Below, in pieces: positions 56,111-64,000 of a stretch of 64,000 nt of DNA. The DNA lies in contig NZ_LT907978.1 of NCBI RefSeq assembly GCF_900209925.1, forward strand, positions 170,001-234,000. The letters are read 5' to 3'. The notes beneath the pieces are model-generated. The model did no database searches, was not told the origin of the DNA, and was given only the letters and a program-made list of their open reading frames with translations. This DNA comes from Anaerobutyricum hallii (GTDB lineage: Bacteria > Bacillota > Clostridia > Lachnospirales > Lachnospiraceae). Each line of letters starts with the position of its first letter. The first letter of the stretch is position 1. The position numbers were made by a program, and so were the translations under genes.

Positions 56111-57187
56111 ATGAAAGAATTAAGGGAAGGAGTTTCCACCGGCTCTTGTATGACAGGTGGCGCGGAGGCTTCGGTTATCTGGCAGACAACCGGTAAATGT
56201 CCTTCTGTGGTGAAAGTAGAAACGCCGATTGGAAAAACGCTTTATCTGGATATTATCCCAAAAGAATTTGGAGTCTGTGGTGTGGTAAAAGATGCTGGAG
56301 ACGATCCGGATGTAACAAACGGAAGCGAGATTATTACAAAGGTGGAGCTTTTTGAGGAAGAGGGAGATATTTCCTTTTTTGGTGGAGACGGAGTCGGAAC
56401 CATTACACAGGAAGGATTAAAAATTCCTCCCGGACAGCCGGCAATCAACCCGGTTCCACGTCAGATGGCAGAAAAAGCGATCCGCAAAATTATCGGCAAT
56501 AAAAAGGCAAATATAACCGTAAGTATTCCTGGTGGAGAAGAACTTGCCAAAAAGACATTTAACCCGCGGCTTGGCATTGTAAATGGTCTTTCAGTTCTTG
56601 GAACGACGGGAATCGTCCGGCCGATGAGCGAAGAGGCAATGAAAGATTCTCTGATCGCAGAGCTTGATATGTATGCGAAGCAGGGACATAAATCGATCCT
56701 TTTTGTACTTGGAGGAACCGGAGAGACGGTGTTAAAAGAGCAGTACGGCGAATTTCAGTGTATTTTACAGGTAAGTAATTATATCGGCTTTATGATAGAA
56801 GAAGCGGTCGAGAGAGGATTTACTGATATTTTGATTGGTGGGTTTGTCGGAAAGCTTGTAAAAGTAGCATCCGGGACAATGAATACACATAGTCATGTAG
56901 CAGATGGCCGTATCGAAACGATCTGTACACACGCAGCTCTTCATGGCGCCCCTCTTTTAGTCATACAAAAGCTGTATTCCTGCCTTACAACGAAGGCGGC
57001 AATGAAGATTGTGGAAGAAGAGGGACTTATGGATATCTGGTCGGATATGGCACAAAAAGCATCCGAGTATTGTGAGAAGACCGCTCATAAGATGGCTAGA
57101 GTGGGAATTATTTTCCTGGATGGACAAAATGAAGTTCTGGCAGCTAGTAAAAATGTAGAAGAAGTACTCTCTGCCTGTAAAAAATAG
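56111..57187 (+). CDS. cbiD: Cobalt-precorrin-5B C1-methyltransferase
   Basis: 358 residues; methylates C-1 in the anaerobic route, so its presence helps identify the pathway as cobalt-early. Starts LREGVSTGSCMTGGAEAS; contains CGVVKDAGDDPDVTNG, GDGVGTITQEGLKIPPGQPAINPVPR and FNPRLGIVNGLSVLGTTGIVRPMSE. A ribosome site is weak (GGAATTAAATTT). Confidence 0.95.
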   Translation: MKELREGVSTGSCMTGGAEASVIWQTTGKCPSVVKVETPIGKTLYLDIIPKEFGVCGVVKDAGDDPDVTNGSEIITKVELFEEEGDISFFGGDGVGTITQEGLKIPPGQPAINPVPRQMAEKAIRKIIGNKKANITVSIPGGEELAKKTFNPRLGIVNGLSVLGTTGIVRPMSEEAMKDSLIAELDMYAKQGHKSILFVLGGTGETVLKEQYGEFQCILQVSNYIGFMIEEAVERGFTDILIGGFVGKLVKVASGTMNTHSHVADGRIETICTHAALHGAPLLVIQKLYSCLTTKAAMKIVEEEGLMDIWSDMAQKASEYCEKTAHKMARVGIIFLDGQNEVLAASKNVEEVLSACKK

Positions 57188-57265
57188 TGATGCAAAGCGG
57201 CTTGAATTATAAAGGACAGTTGAACTATAAAGGGCAGAAAAATCAAAATAACTGCGGAGGGCAGA

Positions 57266-58519
57266 ATGAGCAGATTAACAGTAGCCGGAATCGGACCGGG
57301 CGAAGCCGATTACATTTTACCGGCAGTAATTAAAAAAATGAAAAAAGCCCATACCGTAATTGCGGCAAAAAGAATCTTACCGGTTTTAAAAGAGCTGTGT
57401 CAGGATGTCAATAGTGAGGCAGATTCTGAAAATAATAAGCCGGTCTTTCTCGCGATGGGAAAGATTAAAGATACATTAGAGCAGATTGGAGAAATACTTT
57501 CTAAAGGACAGGATGTTGTGATGGCAGTTAGTGGTGATCCACTTATGTACAGTCTTTATCGTACCATTTGCAATGATCCAATCAGCGAAAGCTGGGAAGT
57601 GGATCTTATTCCGGGTGTTGGTTCGCTCCAAATGCTTGGAGCAGCATTTGGAGAAACGATGGAAGAGGCATTGATCATCAGTGTACATGGAAGAGCAAAA
57701 ACAGCAGGTTCTATTGCCCTTGCGGTAGCGGAGAATCCCAAAGTATTTTTCCTTTGCAGTAAGGAACAAGGACCGGCATGGCTTTCACAGATTATGCTCG
57801 ACTATCATATGGATCATGTTACCGTCTGTGCCGGCGCAAACCTTTCTTATGAAGACGAATTACTTGAGTCAGGCACACCTGAAGAGATGGTACAAAAAGA
57901 ATTTCCATCTCTTTGCGTAGCCATGATTAAAAATCCAGAGCCACATCAGATTGTGCGTCCATGCTTTTTATCAGATGAAGATTTTGAGCGGGATAAAACG
58001 CCAATGACTAAAGAAGAAATTCGTGTACTTATTCTTCATAAAATGAAGCTGCACCCAGATGATGTTGTCTGGGATATCGGAGCCGGAACCGGATCGGTAT
58101 CAATTGAATGTGCAAGACAAGTACCATTTGGAACGGTTCACAGTGTGGAACGGAATGAAACTGCAGTAAAGTTGATTTATAAAAATAAAGAAAAATTTTC
58201 AGCAGATAACTTGTTTATTTATGAAGGGGATGCAGCTAAGACAGCATGTACTTTACCGGAACCGGATAAAGTATTTATCGGTGGGAGTGGAAAAGAATTA
58301 TCTCAGATATTAGAGATAATTGCAGCATTTCCCAAGAAGATAAAAGTAGTCATTTCTGCGGTAACGATTGAAACAATCGCAGAAGCGAATGAACTCTTAG
58401 GAAAATATGACACAGACTTTGATGTGATTCAGGCAACAGTAGGACGGGGACGTAAAATCGGCAGTTATCATATTATGGATACCAATAATCCGGTAATGAT
58501 ATTTACAGCACACATTTAA
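57266..58519 (+). CDS. cbiET: Fused cobalt-precorrin-7 C5-methyltransferase / cobalt-precorrin-6B C15-methyltransferase (decarboxylating)
   Basis: 417 residues. Residues 1-~235 are CbiE (LTVAGIGPGEADYILPAV, VSGDPLMYSLYRTI, LIPGVGSLQMLGAAFG); residues ~244-417 are CbiT (VVWDIGAGTGSVSIECARQ, VHSVERNETAV, VFIGGSGKELSQIL). Equivalent to the aerobic CobL. The 79-base gap before it contains a tandem repeat of an 18-base unit (TTGAAxTATAAAGGxCAG twice, 57200-57237). AGGGCAGA and GGAGGG precede the ATG. Confidence 0.94.
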   Translation: MSRLTVAGIGPGEADYILPAVIKKMKKAHTVIAAKRILPVLKELCQDVNSEADSENNKPVFLAMGKIKDTLEQIGEILSKGQDVVMAVSGDPLMYSLYRTICNDPISESWEVDLIPGVGSLQMLGAAFGETMEEALIISVHGRAKTAGSIALAVAENPKVFFLCSKEQGPAWLSQIMLDYHMDHVTVCAGANLSYEDELLESGTPEEMVQKEFPSLCVAMIKNPEPHQIVRPCFLSDEDFERDKTPMTKEEIRVLILHKMKLHPDDVVWDIGAGTGSVSIECARQVPFGTVHSVERNETAVKLIYKNKEKFSADNLFIYEGDAAKTACTLPEPDKVFIGGSGKELSQILEIIAAFPKKIKVVISAVTIETIAEANELLGKYDTDFDVIQATVGRGRKIGSYHIMDTNNPVMIFTAHI

Positions 58520-58539
58520 GATAAGAGGAGAAAAGAAAA

Positions 58540-59322
58540 ATGGGGAAAAAAGCATTATTAGTAGTAAGCTTTGGAACAAGCTTTGAAGAAGCACTTCCGG
58601 CAATCGTTAACATTGAAGAAACCTGCAAAAAAGCATTTCCAGACTATGACTTTTATCGAGCATTTACTTCCGGAATGATTATCCGTAAATGGGCAAGAAC
58701 AAAAAATGTCATTATCCATAATCCGGATGAAGTGATGAAACGACTGGTAGCAGAAGGTTACGAAGAAGTAATCTGTCAGCCAACACATATTATAAATGGA
58801 CTGGAATATGACAAAATGATGAATATGCTTTTGGCATATAAAGATCAGATTCCAACAATTAAGGTTGGAACTCCCCTTCTTACCGAAGAGGAAGATTACA
58901 AAGAAGCCTGCGAGATTGTTATGCAGGAATTAGAAAAGCCATTAGCGAAAGACGAAGCTTTTGTATTCATGGGACATGGAACAGAACACTTTGCCAACAG
59001 CGCATACAGCCAGTTTGAAAACATGCTCAGAGACCTTGGACATGAAAGCACATATGTCGGAACCGTAGAAGGATTCCCAAGCCTTGATTATGTTATCCGT
59101 CGATTAAAAATAAGAGAGATTAAAAAAGTATATGTTATGCCCCTTATGATCGTAGCAGGCGATCATGCCCGAAATGACCTTGCTGGAGCCGAAGCCGACT
59201 CCTGGGACTCTATCTTAAAAGCAGATGGATTTGAAACAGAAGTCATCATGAAAGGCTTAGGGGAAATTGACGCAATAGCAGAAATGTTTGTAAAACACCT
59301 GAAGAAGGCGGAGTCTTTGTAA
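58540..59322 (+). CDS. cbiK: Sirohydrochlorin cobaltochelatase
   Basis: 260 residues; inserts cobalt into sirohydrochlorin, committing it to B12. LLVVSFGTSFEEALP, QPTHIINGLEYDKM (metal-binding His), FMGHGTEHFANSAYSQ (second His) and VMPLMIVAGDHARNDLAG match CbiK. It needs sirohydrochlorin, hence a precorrin-2 dehydrogenase, which is not visible in this window. No signal peptide, so a cytoplasmic form. Confidence 0.95.
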   Translation: MGKKALLVVSFGTSFEEALPAIVNIEETCKKAFPDYDFYRAFTSGMIIRKWARTKNVIIHNPDEVMKRLVAEGYEEVICQPTHIINGLEYDKMMNMLLAYKDQIPTIKVGTPLLTEEEDYKEACEIVMQELEKPLAKDEAFVFMGHGTEHFANSAYSQFENMLRDLGHESTYVGTVEGFPSLDYVIRRLKIREIKKVYVMPLMIVAGDHARNDLAGAEADSWDSILKADGFETEVIMKGLGEIDAIAEMFVKHLKKAESL

Positions 59323-59325
59323 GAC

Positions 59326-59485
59326 GATTTTGATACAGAAAAGAAGTTGACTTTATTCCGTTGTGCTAAACACTTCATTTTGCCCAGTAAAGCAGGAACT
59401 TCTCGAGAACGAGCTCGAAGTTCCTATGGTCAAAATTCCGTAGCACAAAGTCATAAAGTTCAATCTTCTTTTCGTTATCAAAATC
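59326..59485. repeat. Palindromic element B, copy 1
   Basis: Outer arms GATTTTGATA (59326-59335) and TATCAAAATC (59476-59485) are perfect, followed inward by further paired blocks (AAAAGAAG/CTTCTTTT, CTTTAT/ATAAAG, TTGTGCTA/TAGCACAA, ATTTTG/CAAAAT) and a central AGGAACTTC/GAAGTTCCT stem. Its inner part is related, in reverse orientation, to the element at 59686-59849. Confidence 0.75.
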
Positions 59486-59511
59486 TTCCCAAACATGCTC
59501 TAGCACCAGAA

Positions 59512-59570
59512 GGGAAGAGTAGACAATGATTAACTATACCCACCAATAGATTTACATAGGCAGGATTTTT
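59512..59570 (+). repeat. 59-base direct repeat, copy 1
   Basis: Begins GGGAAGAGTAGACAATGATT and ends CATAGGCAGGATTTTT. A copy with two substitutions is at 59635-59693, 123 bases on. Confidence 0.8.
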
Positions 59571-59634
59571 GACGAAGAAAAAGAAAGTAGTTTGAGTTGG
59601 ATTACCTGTAGTGAAATTTTCAAATGGATATAAA

Positions 59635-59693
59635 GGGAAGAGTAGACAATAATTAACTATACCCACCAATAGATTTACATAGACAGGATTTTT
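59635..59693 (+). repeat. 59-base direct repeat, copy 2
   Basis: Begins GGGAAGAGTAGACAATAATT and runs into the left arm of palindromic element B copy 2. Differs from copy 1 by a G-to-A change near the start and another near the end (AGACAGG for AGGCAGG). Confidence 0.8.
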
Positions 59694-59849
59694 TATATAT
59701 TTTAATAAATTATTTTGAGTGACTTTGTGCTGTGTAGTTTTGACTGTAGACTCGCGAGCTCGTTTTCGAGCGAGTCTGTACTATCAGGCAAAACGGAACG
59801 TTTAGCACAACGGAACTCAAAATAATTTATTAAAATATATAAAAAATCC
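59686..59849. repeat. Palindromic element B, copy 2, with 35-bp perfect arms
   Basis: Positions 59686-59720 are exactly complementary to 59815-59849 (35 bp), and pairing goes on outward for six more pairs past one bulged A (ATAGAC/GTCTAT). Inward lie TTGTGCT/AGCACAA, TTTTG/CAAAA and AGACTCGC/GCGAGTCT-like stems. It ends 18 bases before the cbiL start codon, next to its ribosome binding site. Confidence 0.85.
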
Positions 59850-59867
59850 GTCTATAAAGGAGGATTT

Positions 59868-60563
59868 ATGAAAGGCAAATTATATGGTATCGGAGTTGGT
59901 CCTGGTGATCCGGAGCTTTTAACTCTGAAAGCAAAAAGATTAATTGAAGAATGTGACATCGTGGCAGTGCCGGTGAAAAAAGAAGGCGAGGATAGTGTCG
60001 CTTTAAATATCGCAAAAGGTGCGGTAGATATTCCTGAAGGAAAGATTCGGGAAATCGTTTTTACGATGGTAAAAGATAAGGCAAAGCGTGAAGCCTGCCG
60101 TCAGGCAGCAGCAGAAGAAATTATGGAACTTCTTGATGAAGGAAAGTCTATTGCGATGCTTGCGCTTGGCGATATTGGAATTTACAGTACCTATGCGTAT
60201 GTGCATAAGCGCCTTTTAAAAGCTGGATACGACGTGGAGATGGTTTCCGGTATTCCTTCTTTTTGCGCAGGTGCGAGCAAGGCTGGCATTTCTATCGTGG
60301 AAGGAAATGAAGGCTTTGGTGTGATTCCGTCATTGAAGGGTATCGATCAGGTGGAGAAAACACTTGGCGTATTTGACAATCTGGTTATCATGAAGGTCGG
60401 AAGTCATGTAAAAGAAGTTTATGATCTGCTGGTGGAGAGAGGCATGGAGAATAATGCGATAATCATCAGTAATGTTGGAATGGAAGGCGAGTATGTCGGT
60501 CCACTGATTCCTGATCGTGCATACGGATATTTTACAACAATGATTATTAAGAGTGAGATGTAG
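59868..60563 (+). CDS. cbiL: Cobalt-factor II C20-methyltransferase
   Basis: 231 residues; methylates C-20 of cobalt-factor II. KLYGIGVGPGDPELLTLKA, DIVAVPVKK, LALGDIGIYSTYAYVHKRL, VSGIPSFCAGASKAGI and the C-terminal GPLIPDRAYGYFTTMII mark CbiL. AAAGGAGGATTT precedes the ATG; the ribosome site begins nine bases after the outer edge of a long hairpin, which could affect its expression. Confidence 0.95.
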   Translation: MKGKLYGIGVGPGDPELLTLKAKRLIEECDIVAVPVKKEGEDSVALNIAKGAVDIPEGKIREIVFTMVKDKAKREACRQAAAEEIMELLDEGKSIAMLALGDIGIYSTYAYVHKRLLKAGYDVEMVSGIPSFCAGASKAGISIVEGNEGFGVIPSLKGIDQVEKTLGVFDNLVIMKVGSHVKEVYDLLVERGMENNAIIISNVGMEGEYVGPLIPDRAYGYFTTMIIKSEM

Positions 60564-60614
60564 CTCACTGTAGTTTGTATTTGAGAAATTGGCGGAAAGC
60601 GAAAGGATTTATTT

Positions 60615-61325
60615 ATGAAGTATGATGTTTTGGTCATTGCCGGGACAACAGAATCAAGACAGGTGATCGAGAAGCTGCTTAGGGCGAATCCAAAGGAGCG
60701 GATTCTTGCCAGCGTGGCAACAGAGCTTGGAAAAGAGATGCTTCTGGAATACGGAATTGATATTCATGTAGGAAGGCTTGACTATGATGGTTTTCTTACA
60801 CTTTTTGAGGAAAATCCCTGTAGAAAGATTATTGATGCCTCGCATCCGTTTGCCAGAATTGTTTCGGAGACAGTAAAGAAGGCAGCACAGACAGCCGGTA
60901 TTTTGTATGAACGATACGAGAGAAGGAATCTTCAGTATAATTATGAAGGGATTGTTCATGTAAAAAATGTGCAGGAAGCAATTTCTCTTTTAAATGAATT
61001 AGAAGGCAATATTTTTCTTACAACGGGAGTAAATACAGCGGCAGCATATATGGCTGGAGTAAAAGGTGGTGCCGATCGTCTTTTTATTCGTGTACTTGAT
61101 AATATTTCTTCTTTGGAAGGATGTGCGGAAGCCGGATACCAAAAAGACCATGTTTTTGGGAAAATGCCACCATTTACTGTTGAAGATAATGTGAAGCTTA
61201 TTAAAGAGACGAAAGCGGAAGTTCTTGTTTCAAAAGATAGTGGCAAGACAGGCGGAGTGGATATAAAAGTAGAAGCCTGTCGGCAAACTGGAATAAAGAT
61301 GATTCTTATTGATCGTCCCAGGTAA
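60615..61325 (+). CDS. cbiJ: Cobalt-precorrin-6A reductase
   Basis: 236 residues; NADH-dependent reduction of the macrocycle. VLVIAGTTESRQVIEKLL, KIIDASHPFARIVSETV, YERYERRNLQY and TTGVNTAAAYM with VSKDSGKTGGVDIKVEA match CbiJ/CobK. Ribosome site GAAAGGATTTATTT. Confidence 0.94.
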   Translation: MKYDVLVIAGTTESRQVIEKLLRANPKERILASVATELGKEMLLEYGIDIHVGRLDYDGFLTLFEENPCRKIIDASHPFARIVSETVKKAAQTAGILYERYERRNLQYNYEGIVHVKNVQEAISLLNELEGNIFLTTGVNTAAAYMAGVKGGADRLFIRVLDNISSLEGCAEAGYQKDHVFGKMPPFTVEDNVKLIKETKAEVLVSKDSGKTGGVDIKVEACRQTGIKMILIDRPR

Positions 61326-61344
61326 TATGGAGGTGTATGAATAT

Positions 61345-62718
61345 ATGGAAAGTGTAAAGCGGATGCCGCGGGTATTGCTTGCCGGTGCAAACAGTGGATG
61401 TGGTAAAACAAGCATTACCTGTGGTATTTTGAAGGCTCTTGTGAACAGAGGACTTCATATTCAATCTTATAAATGTGGACCGGATTACATAGATCCTATG
61501 TTACATAGTCATATTACCGGAAGAGATTGTCGCAATCTTGATCCTTTTTTCTCAACGGGACAAGATTTGCGATATCTTGTAGGAAAGGATAGTCAGGACG
61601 TAGATTTCTCTGTGACAGAAGGTGTCATGGGATATTATGATGGGGTCGGGATCAGTTGTGAAAAGAGTACGTGGACTGTTTCAAAAGAGACAGGAACACC
61701 GACGATATTAATATTTAATGTAAAGGGAATGTCACATACGATGATTCCGCTGATAAAAGGAATGATAGAATATCAGGAGAATCCGGTTACCGGTGTTATC
61801 TTAAATCGATGCAGCAAAGGGATGTATCAGTTGATGAAGCCGGAAATTGAAGAAAAGCTTGGTATTTCTGTTGTGGGATATTTCCCTCAAAAAGAAGGAA
61901 TCTATATTGGAAGCAGACATTTAGGTTTGATGACTGCAGCAGAGATTGATAATCTTGATGAGATTTTAAATCTTCTTGGTGAAACAGCAGAAGAATGTAT
62001 AGATATTGATTTACTTTTGAAAATCGGACAAAGAGCAGAAGAACTTCCTAAAGTGAAGAGACCGGAAGTTCCGAAGAAGAAACGGGCGAGAATTGCTGTA
62101 GCGAAGGATAACGCTTTTTGTTTTTATTATAAAGAAAATCTGGAAATTTTAGAGCAGTTAGGGGCAGAACTTTGTTATTTCAGTCCTGTAAATGATACGC
62201 ATCTTCCGGAAGATACAGATGGAATCTATCTTGGCGGAGGATATCCGGAAACCTACCGAAAAGAGCTGGCAGATAATATTTCCATGAAGCAATCAATCTG
62301 TGAGGCGGCACAGTCTGGTAGACCGATCATTGCAGAGTGCGGTGGATTCATGTATGTCTGCGATCATCTGATAGAGACAGATGACAGCTTGGAGGAAATG
62401 CTCGGTCTGATCAATACAGATGTGCGTATGACAAAACGTCTGTCCATGCAGTTTGGTTATGTGACGATGAAAGCACTTTATGACACTGCATTTTTTAAAA
62501 AAGATACAAAGATCCGCGTTCATGAATTCCATTATTCAAAAGCGGATAAAAGGGGCGATGCCTGCGAGATTACGAAGTATTCTGGTAAATGCTGGAATGG
62601 TCTTTATGTAAAGGATAAAATTATGGCAGGATACCCACATTTTTATTTTCATAATTGCAGAGAAGTTGCCAAATGTTTCGTAGACATGGCAGAAGAAGCA
62701 AGTACAAAAAGATGCTGA
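61345..62718 (+). CDS. cbiA: Cobyrinate a,c-diamide synthase
   Basis: About 457 residues; ATP- and glutamine-dependent amidation of the a and c side chains. N-terminal P-loop VLLAGANSGCGKTSITCG, GPDYIDPMLHS and VTEGVMGYYDG; C-terminal class I glutamine amidotransferase with YLGGGYPE and the catalytic Cys in AECGGFMYVCDHL. ATG 61345 is preferred since GGAGGTG lies nine bases before it; the frame is open further upstream and overlaps cbiJ. Confidence 0.94.
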   Translation: MESVKRMPRVLLAGANSGCGKTSITCGILKALVNRGLHIQSYKCGPDYIDPMLHSHITGRDCRNLDPFFSTGQDLRYLVGKDSQDVDFSVTEGVMGYYDGVGISCEKSTWTVSKETGTPTILIFNVKGMSHTMIPLIKGMIEYQENPVTGVILNRCSKGMYQLMKPEIEEKLGISVVGYFPQKEGIYIGSRHLGLMTAAEIDNLDEILNLLGETAEECIDIDLLLKIGQRAEELPKVKRPEVPKKKRARIAVAKDNAFCFYYKENLEILEQLGAELCYFSPVNDTHLPEDTDGIYLGGGYPETYRKELADNISMKQSICEAAQSGRPIIAECGGFMYVCDHLIETDDSLEEMLGLINTDVRMTKRLSMQFGYVTMKALYDTAFFKKDTKIRVHEFHYSKADKRGDACEITKYSGKCWNGLYVKDKIMAGYPHFYFHNCREVAKCFVDMAEEASTKRC

Positions 62719-62754
62719 GGCATTCTTAAATATGCATAAAGGGAGAGACAAGGA

Positions 62755-63768
62755 ATGAAATTGGTTTGTGCGATGCTGCTTGGATTTGTACTGGATTTAA
62801 TTTTTGGAGATCCTCATGGATTGGTTCATCCGGTACAGATCATCGGGTGGTTTATCGATAAATTAAAAAAAGGAATGCAGCATCTGATTTATGGCTGTAG
62901 TTATGAGGAAGTCAAAGAAAAAGGAATAGAAAGAAAAGTGGGAATGGAAAAAGCAGCCGGATTTTTTCTGATGCTGTTTATCGTAGCTGGAACATATGCT
63001 GTTATGTACGGTATTTTGTATGTGGCCGGAAGGATTCATCCACTGCTTCGTTTCTGTTTAGAAACATTTTTCATTTATCAGATTCTTGCGACGAAAAGTC
63101 TGAAGAAAGAATCTATGAAAGTGTATAAAAAGTTAAAAGAAGGGGACCTGCTCGGTGCAAGAAAGGAAGTATCCTATCTGGTAGGGCGTGATACAGAGAA
63201 TCTTGACGAGAGTGAAGTGGCAAAAGCAGATGTGGAGACGATCGCCGAAAATACGGCAGATGGGGTAATTGCTCCGATGCTGTTTATCGCGCTTGGAGGC
63301 GCGCCGCTCGGCTTTGCCTATAAGGCAGTAAATACGCTTGATTCTATGGTTGCCTATAGAAATGAAGAACTGATACATATCGGTTTTTTTTCTGCGAAAA
63401 TGGATGATATCTGTAATTTTGTACCGGCAAGATTTGCAGCGGTAATGATGATGCTCGCAGCATTTTTTCTGCGATTTGATTTTAAAGGAGCAGTAAGAAT
63501 TTTTAAGAGGGATCGTTTTGCACATTTAAGTCCGAACAGTGCACAGACAGAAGCAGTGGCAGCAGGAGCATTACAGATTCAGCTTGGAGGAACACATAAT
63601 TACTTTGGAAAAGCAGTGGTGAAACCGACGATCGGTGATGCTATCCGTCCGGTAGAATACGAAGATATAAAAAGAACAAATCAATTGTTGTATGTCAGTG
63701 CATTTTTATCAATGGCAGTATGCACTTTGATTACTTTTTTAATTTACGTGCAGCTATTTAACGTGTAG
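62755..63768 (+). CDS. cbiB: Adenosylcobinamide-phosphate synthase
   Basis: 337 residues, membrane protein; attaches aminopropanol phosphate to adenosylcobyric acid. FVLDLIFGDPHGLVHPVQIIGWFI, LVGRDTENLDESEVAKADVETIAENTADG-type block and PNSAQTEAVAAGAL are diagnostic. In most pathways it acts with CobD, whose gene follows. AGGGAGAGACAAGGA precedes the start. Confidence 0.95.
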   Translation: MKLVCAMLLGFVLDLIFGDPHGLVHPVQIIGWFIDKLKKGMQHLIYGCSYEEVKEKGIERKVGMEKAAGFFLMLFIVAGTYAVMYGILYVAGRIHPLLRFCLETFFIYQILATKSLKKESMKVYKKLKEGDLLGARKEVSYLVGRDTENLDESEVAKADVETIAENTADGVIAPMLFIALGGAPLGFAYKAVNTLDSMVAYRNEELIHIGFFSAKMDDICNFVPARFAAVMMMLAAFFLRFDFKGAVRIFKRDRFAHLSPNSAQTEAVAAGALQIQLGGTHNYFGKAVVKPTIGDAIRPVEYEDIKRTNQLLYVSAFLSMAVCTLITFLIYVQLFNV

Positions 63769-63857
63769 GTATTTAGATTTATGTAATGCTATTTCATAAA
63801 GATAAGGATAGTACTGTGTAGATCATATGCGAAGAATATACTATAGGATTAGTAGGA

Positions 63858-63886
63858 TTGACATGCTTGGCGTGATTTGCGATTAA
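63858..63886 (+). promoter_or_regulatory. Possible weak promoter before cobD
   Basis: TTGACA (63858-63863), 17 bases, GATTAA (63881-63886). The -10 box is poor. The 151-base cbiB-cobD gap holds nothing else that I recognise. Confidence 0.25.
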
Positions 63887-63919
63887 TAACCAACGATTTA
63901 GAAAATTGAGGCTAAAATT

Positions 63920-64000
63920 ATGAAGAAGATTTCACATGGGGGAAACATTTACAAAAAGGCGAAGGAAATGGGAATCCGGGAAGAGGATATTCTGGATTTT
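63920..64000 (+). CDS. cobD: Threonine-phosphate decarboxylase, N-terminal fragment (cut by window end)
   Basis: Only 27 codons are present; the start MKKISHGGNIYKKAKEMG is characteristic of CobD, which makes aminopropanol phosphate for CbiB. ATG 63920, with GAGG upstream. Identity is supported by position right after cbiB. Confidence 0.8.
   Translation, partial: MKKISHGGNIYKKAKEMGIREEDILDF

Larger units (their letters stand above)
59323..59867. other. 545-base gap in the cobalamin operon, filled by palindromes and direct repeats
   Basis: No gene supported. It holds palindrome B1 (59326-59485), two 59-base direct repeats (59512-59570 and 59635-59693) and palindrome B2 (59686-59849). All other gaps in the operon are below 150 bases, so this one is out of place and may split the operon transcriptionally. 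Confidence 0.65.

Noticed and set aside
59478-59669. 63-codon reverse-strand frame with an internal peptide repeat (VGIVN)
   Set aside because: The peptide repeat is only the translation of the 59-base DNA direct repeat; no ribosome binding site.
59512-59693. Possible CRISPR array
   Set aside because: Only two 59-base repeats with a 64-base spacer, no further units and no cas genes.

Overview
The window looks like the chromosome of a Gram-positive, low-GC gut anaerobe of the Lachnospiraceae, closest in gene content to Anaerobutyricum (formerly Eubacterium) hallii. Evidence: a complete butyrate pathway (thl-crt-hbd-bcd-etfB-etfA) plus a butyryl-CoA:acetate CoA-transferase, an anaerobic (early cobalt insertion, cbi-type) cobalamin pathway, strong AGGAGG ribosome binding sites and an AT-rich composition. 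The species assignment is inference.

Layout. 1-2081: 3' part of a 23S rRNA gene with no 5S gene after it, then a promoter and tRNA-Asn, tRNA-Glu, tRNA-Cys and initiator tRNA-fMet. 2602-8718: the central butyrate operon. 9167-23195: a split type VII secretion-like (WXG100/EssC) locus: two small WXG100-like proteins and a LytTR regulator, then (interrupted by the butyrate CoA-transferase gene and a reverse-strand nucleoid-associated protein gene) an FHA-FtsK/SpoIIIE ATPase of EssC type, a YukD-like protein, a membrane Ser/Thr kinase that occupies the EssB position, and a 1,260-residue membrane protein with Ig-like repeats. 23303-24767: DUF951 and rpsF-ssb-rpsR. 24976-29632: a YgjP-like metallopeptidase, a fused hypoxanthine-DNA glycosylase/MutY, a metallo-beta-lactamase-fold hydrolase and a eukaryotic-type HisA. 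30014-34517 (reverse strand): cbiG, a YbaK/ProX deacylase, pnuC, a nitroreductase and an AraC-type regulator. 34905-44067: alpha-glucan use (glycogen phosphorylase, LacI regulator, glucose/maltose-type PTS permease, 4-alpha-glucanotransferase, sugar O-acetyltransferase) with an EEP-fold nuclease/phosphatase. 44442-46445: recQ with an early in-frame stop. 46861-64000: one large tetrapyrrole/cobalamin operon from hemL to cobD (cut by the window end).

Working together: maltodextrin is imported and split (PTS, malQ, glgP), glycolytic acetyl-CoA is condensed and reduced to butyryl-CoA by the first operon, and the CoA-transferase releases butyrate. The hem/cbi/cob operon makes glutamate-derived 5-aminolevulinate (hemA, hemL), uroporphyrinogen III and precorrin-2 (a fused HemC-CobA-HemD), then cobyrinate diamide and the lower-loop steps. 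hemB and a precorrin-2 dehydrogenase are not visible here, and cbiG lies apart, 16 kb upstream.

The most unusual material: (1) the T7SS-like locus with an apparently active kinase where EssB (a pseudokinase) would be, plus a giant Ig-repeat membrane protein; (2) two copies of a large nested-palindrome element (29646-29998 and 33022-33645) whose stems differ by compensatory changes; (3) a second palindromic family in the cbiK-cbiL gap, one copy with 35-bp perfect arms; (4) a recQ with an in-frame TAA, an EEP gene whose only plausible start is ATC, and an initiator tRNA with a broken T stem; (5) fused repair and tetrapyrrole enzymes.
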